Source: Patiria pectinifera
Taxonomy: Eukaryota > Echinodermata > Asteroidea > Valvatida > Asterinidae
DNA: 64,000 bases
Reading direction: 5' to 3'
NCBI GenBank assembly: GCA_029964075.1
Contig: CM057146.1
Span: forward strand, 12,667,501-12,731,500
The notes beneath the pieces were generated by a model. The model did no database searches and was not told the origin of the DNA. It saw nothing but the letters and a program-made list of their open reading frames with translations. This document shows positions 63,661 through 64,000 of this stretch, one piece after another; within the stretch, counting starts at the first letter, position 1, and each line of letters starts with the position of its first letter. The position numbers were made by a program, and so were the translations under genes.

Positions 63661-64000
63661 ACTGCTGCAAGCAGCTTTCTGACTTGATTGACCTGAAATA
63701 TACAAATTAAAAAAAATGTAAGCGGCCTGATGTTTGGATCTTAACAAGATCTTCTTCAGATGCGTTTTCACTATTTTTAAACAGGTTTAAATACTCAACA
63801 TGATTTTAGTATGAGTGGATAGTATTTAGCGATTGAACACTGATGTTAAGGCATTAGACACGTTATATTTAGCTTCTCAACATATTTATAAAGTGGTGGC
63901 AAGATTGTGTTTAATTGCTAAACACGTGCAGTTATTAGAGTGTATGTAACGTACTACTATTTTCTCGATATATCCATCCCCCTCCTTTTTGTTTGGTCTT
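63661..64000. other. Probable GPCR intron or 3' flank
   Basis: AT-rich, no homology to TM6/TM7 seen in any + frame, and no repeat identified. Confidence 0.4.

Overview
The window looks like invertebrate metazoan DNA, most probably from a marine deuterostome such as an echinoderm. Genes have many short exons with canonical GT-AG junctions. Introns and spacers are full of tRNA-derived SINEs, short inverted-repeat transposons (MITEs) and a CR1/L2-type LINE. The protein families present (EAR repeats, a mesothelin/otoancorin/stereocilin-type superhelix, a rhodopsin-like GPCR) fit a deuterostome. The phylum call is inference. I see no bacterial genes, true tRNA or rRNA genes, or CRISPR arrays.

Three cellular genes can be read. 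(1) From 1 to about 8.6 kb on the + strand lie the last six exons of an EAR-repeat (EPTP, beta-propeller type) protein of the TSPEAR kind; its 5' part is outside the window. (2) From 50.65 down to 10.26 kb on the - strand is a complete 27-exon gene that I rebuilt exon by exon with matching phases. It encodes a 1218-residue protein with a signal peptide, a long mesothelin/otoancorin-like helical-repeat body, an acidic stretch and a short hydrophobic tail. Genes 1 and 2 converge tail to tail, about 1.6 kb apart. (3) At 62.45 kb on the + strand starts a rhodopsin-class GPCR. TM1 to TM5 are present, but TM6 and TM7 are not in the window. It has Asn where aminergic receptors carry Asp3.32.

About 57.4-60.6 kb holds the most unusual object: a 3153-bp element with near-identical 369-bp terminal inverted repeats that start with AG, flanked by a 6-bp target duplication GAGGGC. 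Those termini are Polinton/Maverick-like. The element carries only one clear gene, a single-C2H2-finger acidic protein, next to a 20-bp minisatellite. It sits inside a dispersed repeat whose uninterrupted relative lies at 53.4 kb.

The rest is repeat archaeology. Several insertions can be proved from empty sites within this same window: Harbinger-type MITEs with TWA duplications, one of them inside a SINE, and a pair of opposed mariner-type MITEs, one hit by a Harbinger MITE and the other by a 2.1-kb hAT-type element with an 8-bp duplication. A family with inverted termini and an embedded tRNA-like module occurs three times. Both large genes also show tandem duplication of an exon 3' end together with its splice donor.
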